Assembly: GCF_963678635.1 (NCBI RefSeq)
Contig: NC_087071.1
Coordinates: 27,387,378 to 27,451,377 of the forward strand
DNA: 64,000 nucleotides
Direction: 5' to 3'
From: Symsagittifera roscoffensis
Lineage: Eukaryota > Xenacoelomorpha > Acoela > Convolutidae
Position numbers and translations under genes: made by a program. This document shows, piece by piece, positions 57,290-64,000 of the stretch. A model generated the notes under the pieces. The model saw only the letters and a list, made by a program, of their open reading frames with translations, was not told where the DNA came from and made no database searches. How positions within the stretch are numbered: the stretch's first letter is position 1; each line of letters begins with the position of its first letter.

Positions 57290-57835
57290 TGTCACAAAGC
57301 CATCCATTCATCTAGCCATCAATTCATCAGACGATTTATCAATCATAACAATCACTCATACAGGCATCTATCCAATCATCCATCCTGCCATTCAACCATT
57401 CATCTACCATATAGCCAGCCCTCTATCAAATCATCCACCAAGCCATCATAAATCCGTCCATCCAGAAATCAAGCAAGTCATACAATTATGTAGACGTTCA
57501 CCCGCCATTACACCAATCAGCAATTTATCCAGCAATCCATCCTTTTATCGATTAATCAGCTAATCATCCGATTTTCCAGCGAGTCATCCATATATCTATC
57601 CAAGCCTCAAGCCATTCAGACATCAAGCCACCCAACCAGGATTTCAGCTAGCTATCTATCGTCCAACTGTCTGTCCAGCGATCAATCCATCCATCCAGCT
57701 CTCCATCGGTCCAACAATCTACCTGTCCATTGAAAAAATTATCTATTAGGCAAAGTATCAATCATTCCATCCATGCCTCCGATCATTCATCGCTCGGCTC
57801 ATTCATTCATTCCGTGCATTTGAGCGAATTTGGTG
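57290..57835. repeat. Degenerate CATC/CATT tetranucleotide-derived block, unit 4
   Basis: About 550 bases dominated by CCATCCATC, CAATCATCC, CAGCC and CAAGCCATC words. It reads as a His/Ile/Ser/Pro-rich ORF only because of composition. Collinear with 60770-61310. Confidence 0.8.
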
Positions 57836-57849
57836 CTAACCTACACGTT

Positions 57850-58215
57850 TTATAGTGGTTATTATGTAAGCACCGGGATTATTAGTTATACATAAGTGTC
57901 CTTAATTATACATCGGAACCATAAATTCTATTCAGAGACCATTAACTGTCAAAGATATCATTAGTTATGCAAAAGCTTCATTAATTAAACATCGAATTCA
58001 TCATTTTACACATGGATCATTAGTTTACATTGGGAGAATTAGTTCTGCAATGGGATAGTTAATTAAGCATAAGGATTATCAGTTTTATATAGGGATAAGT
58101 AGTTGAGCACACAGATCTGTAGTTATACATAAGAATAAATAATTATAATAGATAGGGACCAAGTGTTCTATGTTATGAGATAATTAGTTATGCATAGGGA
58201 TGTTAAGGGATCATC
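57850..58215. repeat. 20-bp minisatellite block, unit 4
   Basis: Nearly identical over about 200 bases to unit 1 (for example GGGATAGTTAATTAAGCATA and GAGCACACAGATCTGTAG), closer than units 2 or 3. Confidence 0.75.
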
Positions 58216-59014
58216 TACTCACAATGAAAAAAAAAAGAATATTTTGGCAAAATAAACTGAAGAAAATTATTTAAAAACATTAAAATATTGAAAAGAAAGT
58301 TTCGGAACTTATTGCATGGAAGTTTTTTTGGAAAAAGTTCACAAAGGGACGGTGTAGATCACTACTTAATGCATAGGGACTATTTGTTCGCTTGTAAAAC
58401 AAGAGGAACATTGTTTGTCATATAATACATGGTGACCATTAGGATCTATACCTAAAACCATCCATGGATGACAACACTCCATCATAGTGAACTATATGCA
58501 TACTACTAATTTGATGTATCGATTGACTATTGGCAATCCTAAAATTCTAAGTTGTTTTAATAAGAAAACAACTGATCAGCAGAAAAGGAACCTTATAAAA
58601 ACAATAAATGGTGACCATTAGGACCTGTTCCTAGTGATAATCCATGGATTACAAATCTTCCAATCATAGTGTACTAAATGAATACTACTCAAATAACTTT
58701 ATAAAATCTTTTTTTGAGGTTTGTCTGATTGACAGAATTGTCAACTATTGTGGGTTGTTTAATTTTGTTTTTCTATTGAAGTAAGCTCTACCTAGATGCT
58801 GTCAAGTTTCTGATATAGAAAAATTGAATCTGTCAATAGTTTAGGCCTCAGTAACTTGGGAATGCAGATTATGGCTCCTCTTCTTTTTAATTTTTTTTTG
58901 CTGATCAATCAAACTCCTGCAATTTTGTTTTAGATTTTTCATCCTGTACTGCAAACGTGATTGCGATGTTTTATATTTTGTACATACTTTCTCTATTAGG
59001 TCGAAAAAAGATTT

Positions 59015-59056
59015 AAGTAGACCTGGGTTTGGCTTAACGTATCCGCAGCTTAATAG
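59015..59056 (-). pseudogene. 2A-like motif remnant, unit 4
   Basis: Minus strand reads LLSCGYVKPNPGLL. The leader is broken by frameshifts. Confidence 0.5.
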
Positions 59057-60154
59057 TGATTTCGCTAGAAAATAATTGAAAAATCCATATTCATGGTAAT
59101 GGTGGTAGTAGAGTGCGCTTGAGAGGCAGAATAATCAAAATGGAAATCCGCATGGGCGGAACCCAATAAGACCTGGTGGAAAACAATTTGAAAAACTGAA
59201 AACTTCTAATTTTTATCAAAATTACGTGTATGCTGGAAAACAACAAAAAATCTTAACCATTGATACACATTATCAGTGAAGAGCTAGTTAACAAGTAAAT
59301 GTGATATCATAACACAGTTTTTAAGTATTTAAGTGATATCATAACACAACAAAAAAACTAGCACCCGACTTTAAACCACAAATTCTCTTAAATAGCTTCA
59401 GTGATACTAGCGCTGCATAGAATTAAAAGATACTTTTGAAGACAAGGCTTAATTTCGAAAACTTATTTTCACGATTGGATGAACATTCGTTAGAGTGTTA
59501 TCTTTCTTTGAAATTGTCCAAATAGAAATGGTTACTGATTTTTCTAATAATTTGGCATGTGTGCGGTTGAGGTATCGTTTCTTCATTTGAAGATATTTTT
59601 TGTCAAAAGGAAAGAAGAAGATGAACCTGGCATTTTTTGCTAGATTGTTTTCCCACGGTTGAGTCTTGAAAAACTCGAAAAAAAAACTGTTTTCTAGCTT
59701 TGACCTATGTGTAGATAGAATCAAAGAAGCAAATGAAGATTGCCGCTGGAAATAAAATGCTTACAAATGAAGAGGGTGAAGTTTCACCAAACTCGTGATC
59801 ATTTTCAACACTAAAGAATGGTGATAAACTGAAATCTAAAAATTACATAGACGCCATGGTCGGTGGCAAGACTTAACAAAATTTCATTATGTGAAAAATC
59901 TGATATTTTTTGTTACACTTTTAACATAACAAATGCAGCTACTTTGCCCTTACTTAACAATAAAAATATAACAGAAATCTGATAGGATTTTTGTTAAATT
60001 TTGATAGGGTTTCAGCATAAAAAATCCAGCTAAATTGTCCTTACTCATTAAAAATTACGAGAAATTAAAAAAAAACATTAAGGCTAAAAAGTTAACTGGA
60101 AAATACGATTTTTTTTTGTTATAGCTCGCATCATAACACGAAACAGAAACTAGC

Positions 60155-60226
60155 ACTCTATTGCGAAAAGAAACGCAAGATCGATCTGTTTTTCGACAAA
60201 TCTCAACGGGGATCAACCAATGTGTA
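60155..60226 (+). pseudogene. ORF1-like remnant, unit 5
   Basis: Only the end remains: KRKIDLFFDKSQRGSTNV and stop, matching units 1 and 3. Confidence 0.35.
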
Positions 60227-60769
60227 AAAATCAAAAAATTGATTATGGTGAAAAACGCTATTGCTAATCATGATGCGCTGAATGACGAGTGAACCATGTT
60301 GTAATTGAACACTGTGATAATTCCCATTAATTACGGTGATGGAACATTTGATTATAGTGGAACACATGCTCAAAGCACCAACTGTTTTTATTTCACACAA
60401 TGGCGGGTAATTAGAAATTTCTCTGCCAAAATTGTGTCTTAGTCAATCGTTTCATTTTTCAAAACTGGAAAACTGATACAAATTTTTTATCAAAATGATA
60501 TTTCCAAACAAATTTAAGAAAACGGTGGCCAACATTTATAGGAGGGAGCTATTCTTAAGTTTCCTCTTGTATAGAAATAAATCAAAACTAATGGACTACC
60601 TATATAAAAAAAAACACTCAGGTTTGACTAAAACAAAATTTTCAAAATTTTCCCCAATTCTCATGTAATGAACTTTGATGTGTGTAAACTGGAGCAGCAC
60701 GATTTAAACACCATGCATTACGAGTAACGTTCAGCTTTTGAAGCATTGTCAAAAAAGCTTGACTCATTC

Positions 60770-61310
60770 ACCAAGCCATCCATCCATCTAGCTATCAATC
60801 CATCAGACGATTTATCAATCATAACAATCACCGATACAGTCATCTATCCAACCATCCATCCTGTCATTCAACTATTCATCTACCATATAGCCAGCCATCT
60901 AACAAACCATTCATCAAGCCATCAAAAATCCGTCCATCCAGTCAGCAATCAAGCGAGTCATACAATTAAGTAGACGTTCATCCGCCATTACACCAATCAG
61001 CAATTTATCCAGCAATCCATCATTTTATCGATTAATCACCCAATCATCCGATTTTCCAGCGAGTCATCCATATATCTAACCAACCCTCAAGCCATTCAGA
61101 CATCAAGCCATCCAACCAGGATTTCAGCTAGCCATCTATCGTCCATCTGTCTGTCCATTGATCAATCCATCCCTCCAGCTCTCCATCGGTCCATCAATCT
61201 ACATTTCCATTGTCAAAACTATCCATTAGTCATACTATCAATCATTCCATCCATGCCTCCGATCGTTCATTGCTCGGATGATCCATTCATCCAGTGCCTT
61301 GGAGCGAATT
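60770..61310. repeat. Degenerate CATC/CATT-derived block, unit 5
   Basis: Collinear with 57290-57835 throughout (for example CAGACGATTTATCAATCATA, TTCCAGCGAGTCATCCATAT), with substitutions and small indels, so it was duplicated as a whole with the unit. Confidence 0.8.
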
Positions 61311-61369
61311 TGGTGCTAGCGTACACAATTTAAAATTTGGTATAAGTAGGATAATTTGGTATGTATAGA

Positions 61370-61850
61370 TAACACTAGTTTTTTATAGGGATCATTAGTT
61401 TTACAAAGGGATCATTAGTTATACATAGGGAATGTTAATTATAAATAGGGATTATGATTTATAAAGAGAATCATTGGTGTTATATGGTGAGAATTAAATA
61501 TTTATAGGGGTTTTTATGTTAGCCTAAGGATTTTTAGTTATACATAAAGGTCCTTAATTATACATCGGGACCATAACTTATATTCAGAGACCATTAACTG
61601 TCAAAGAGATCAATAGTTATGTAAAAGGATCATTAGTTAATTTTCGAGTTCATCATGGATCATTAGTTTACATAGGGAGATTTAGTTATGCAATGGGGTA
61701 AATAATTTAGCATAAGGATTATAAGTTATACATAGAGATAAATAGTTAAGCACACAGATCTATAGCTATACATAAGGATAAATAATTATAACACATAGGG
61801 ATCATGTGTTCTTTGTTTAGAGAAAAATAGATATGCATAGGTATGTTTGG
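61370..61850. repeat. 20-bp minisatellite block, unit 5
   Basis: Clearest place to see the period: TCATTAGTTTTACAAAGGGA, TCATTAGTTATACATAGGGA and ATGTTAATTATAAATAGGGA are consecutive 20-mers at about 61391-61450. Confidence 0.8.
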
Positions 61851-62337
61851 GGATCAACTGCTCACAACGAAGTTTGATGTATCAATTGACGATTCGCAGT
61901 TCCTAAATTTCTAACTTGTTTTGAAAAAATAAAAAAACAATTGAATAGCAGAAAAGGAACCTTATAATAACAAAAAATGGTGACCATTAGGATCTATTCC
62001 TAATGATAATCCATGGATGACAACTCTTGCCATCATAGTGTAATAAATGCACGCTACTCATATTCCTCTATAAAATTTGTTATTTAAGTCTTTTCTTATT
62101 GTAGGAATTGTTAACTATTGTTGGTTGTTTAGTTTTGTTTTTCTATTGAAGTAAATTCTACCTAGATGCTGGCAAGTTTCTGATGGAGAATAATTGAATC
62201 TGTCAGTAGTGTAGGCCTCAGTTTAGGCCTCTGTCAGTAGTTTAGGCCTCTTTTTGTCGTTTTGCAGATCAATCAAACTCCTTCAATTTTGACATAGATT
62301 TTTTATCTTTATGTACTGCAAATGTGATTTCGGTGAT

Positions 62338-62553
62338 TTATACTTTTGTACGTAGTTTCTTCATTAAGTCACGAAAAATTCGAAGTAGACGTGGGTTTGA
62401 CTTAATTTCTCCGAATCGTAATGGTAATTTTGCTAAAAAAAATTTAAAAAGAGTTGTACTTGGTAATGGTGGTAGTAAGGTGCGCTTGGGAGGCAGTATA
62501 CTCAAAACAGAAATCCGCATGAGCGGCGCCCAATAAGACCTGATGGGAAACAA
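62338..62553 (-). pseudogene. 2A-like ORF, unit 5
   Basis: 71-residue minus-strand ORF: YWAPLMRISVLSILPPKRTL, LPPLPSTTLFKFFLAKLPL, RFGEIKSNPRLL (62383-62424), then FRDLMKKLRTKV and stop. Collinear with the unit 2 ORF. The motif is decayed (G-to-R in NPG). Confidence 0.5.
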
Positions 62554-63469
62554 AATGAAAAAAACTTCTAATTTTCATCCAAATGACTTGAACGCTGGAA
62601 AACTACAAAAACTCTTAGCCACTGATACACGTTATCAGAAAAAGCTAGTTGAGAAGTTACTTGATATCAGTGATACCATAACACAACACATAAGCTAGCA
62701 CCTGACTTTTAACCGAAAATTCTTCTGAATAGCTTCATTGATAGTAGCCCTGCCTAGGGATAAAAGATATATTAAAAGACAAGGCTCAATCTCGAAAACT
62801 ATCTAATTAGAATTAATTTTCACGATTGGAGGTGTTAAAGTGTTGTTTTTCTTTGAAATTATCCAAATAGACTCGGTTTCTGTTTTTTCTAAAAATTTGG
62901 CTAGTGGGCCGCTCAAGTATCGTTGCTTCATTTAAAGATGTTTTTCGCAAAAGAAAAAAAAAACAAGATAAACCTGACATTTTTTGCTAGATTGTTTCCT
63001 TCAGGTTGAGTCTTGGAAAACTCGGAAAAACTGTTTTCTAGCTTTGACCTATGTGTAGATATAATCAAAAAAGCGAATGTAGATAGTAGCTGGAAGTGAA
63101 ATGCGTACAAATGAAGAGCCTGAAATTTCACCATTTTTTGGTCATTTTCAACACCGAAGAAAGGGGATAGATATCAATTGAAAAATATCAGTGACGCCAT
63201 GGTCGGTGGGAAGTCTTAAAAAACTTTCATTAGGCGAAAATTTGGATGTTTTTTGTTAAGATTTTTTTAGCCTAACAAATATAACTTACTTGTCAAAAAT
63301 CATCTAAGAGAAATCTGATATGATTTTTGTTAATGTTTTTAGCATAAGAAATCCAGCTAAATTGCCCTTACTTATCAAAAAAGTTCGAGAAATAGAAAAA
63401 AACATGATGAAGTCAAAAACTATAATTGGAAAATACCAAAGTTTTTGTTAAAGCTAGCATCATCAGGCA

Positions 63470-64000
63470 TGCACAAATTGAACTCAAAGATTCTTGAACA
63501 ATTCAAAGACCAAACTTCAATGGAATTGATTTTCGATCTGGATTGAAAAAAATGAGGTGTGCCGCAAGGAACAGTACTGCGTCCTATGCTGTTTATTCTG
63601 TGTATGTCAAAAATATTCATAAATGTATCTGCATTGGATGTTTTTTTTGTACAGTATTCAAACAATTGCATACGTAATCTATACTTTCAAGTGAAGCTCT
63701 GAACTAATTACAAACGTTTCTCACAAAGTTATTTCAATTCTGATAAAAATTTAAACCGCATAATGAAAATTTATTAAAACTTTCCACCAACTTTGGCGTC
63801 TGTGCATTTTTTCGATTTCGATTGATTAAATTTTTTCAATTGAATCTATGAGAAACAAAATCGAAACTTAAATGTTCCGTCAAATCAAAAAAATGATAAA
63901 CTGAAGGTCAAATGAGATTTTTGTTATCAATGAAAACAAGGAAAATCTGAAAGCAAAACTTTTTATTGGATTCTAGTTTTTAACTTGTCATTTTGAACAA
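63470..64000 (+). pseudogene. LINE reverse transcriptase fragment, right copy (runs off window)
   Basis: Encodes GVPQGTVLRPMLFILCMSKI, the conserved LINE RT palm motif (G-V-P-Q-G-S-V-L-G-P consensus), then SALDVFFVQYSNNCI. Homologous to 46090-46530, including AAAAATGATAAACTGAAGGT (63890). Frame breaks show it is dead. Confidence 0.75.

Larger units (their letters stand above)
46600..63440. repeat. Macrosatellite: five tandem copies of a ~3.3-kb unit
   Basis: One marker, GGTAATGGTGGTAGTAAGGT and its variants, occurs at about 49065, 52635, 55855, 59098 and 62465, giving spacings near 3.2-3.6 kb. Around each marker the order is the same: a 20-bp minisatellite, TATTGTTGGTTGTTTAGTTT with CTACCTAGATGCTGTCAAG, the marker within a minus-strand 2A-like remnant, AAGACCTGATGGGAAA, GATATCAGTGATATCATAAC, CTAGCACCCGACTTTT, and GACAAGGCT with TGTTGTTTTTCTTTGA. 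Copy 2 lacks the part after AAGACCTG; copies 4 and 5 gained CATC-rich blocks. Divergence between copies is moderate, so it is old. Confidence 0.8.

Noticed and set aside
57270-57563. His/Pro/Ile-rich ORF (and its twin at 60746)
   Set aside because: Explained by CATC/CATT tetranucleotide composition.

Overview
This is an AT-rich animal (invertebrate) nuclear window with no intact gene. It is dominated by decayed transposable elements and tandem repeats. Support for a metazoan comes from a B-box/coiled-coil/MATH (TRIM37-like) gene remnant, exons with TTTTCAG/TTTTAG-type acceptors, Ty3/gypsy elements with a GPY/F integrase and env-like genes, jockey/CR1-like LINE reverse transcriptases, and hAT- and Tc1-type MITEs. 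A nematode or similar small invertebrate is plausible, but the sequence alone does not settle the species.

Layout. 1-4.7 kb: the 3' part of a gypsy-like element (element C), with an env-like ORF end, a second ORF overlapping it by ATGA, a noncoding stretch and an LTR. 5.5 kb: a possible terminal exon of a membrane protein. 6.1 kb: a tRNA-like Pol III unit. 8.3-14.3 kb: six head-to-tail copies of a 0.9-1.6 kb noncoding repeat, interrupted by a 200-N gap. 14.4-19.1 kb: element B, a minus-strand gypsy element (RT end, RNase H, integrase, env-like genes), in a zone flanked by 147-bp direct repeats. 19-24 kb: MITE fragments and a ~175-bp tandem array. 23.7-24.6 kb: the B-box/MATH gene with one in-frame TAG and a MITE inserted 12 bp before its ATG. 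25.6-26.2 kb: a Tc1-type MITE. 29.5-31.6 kb: a compositional island with an LTR-like segment. 31.9-34.6 kb: phase-matched minus-strand exons of an unknown gene, bracketed by two MITEs. 34.9-46.1 kb: element A, a very decayed plus-strand gypsy element (LTR, PBS, gag, protease, RT, RNase H, env-like tail) with a LINE nested in it and an internal 1.15-kb duplication. 46.1-64 kb: five tandem copies of a ~3.3-kb unit, bookended by two copies of the same LINE RT fragment.

How it fits together. Elements A, B and C look like relatives. They share a small membrane ORF, a basic HPRR/VPRN tail and a Ser/Pro-rich downstream ORF that is longest in element C. That downstream ORF, of unrecognised fold, is the best candidate for something undescribed. 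The second is the 3.3-kb macrosatellite. Each unit carries a 20-bp minisatellite block and, on the opposite strand, a 2A-like D-I-x-P-N-P-G motif in which the final proline is replaced by leucine.
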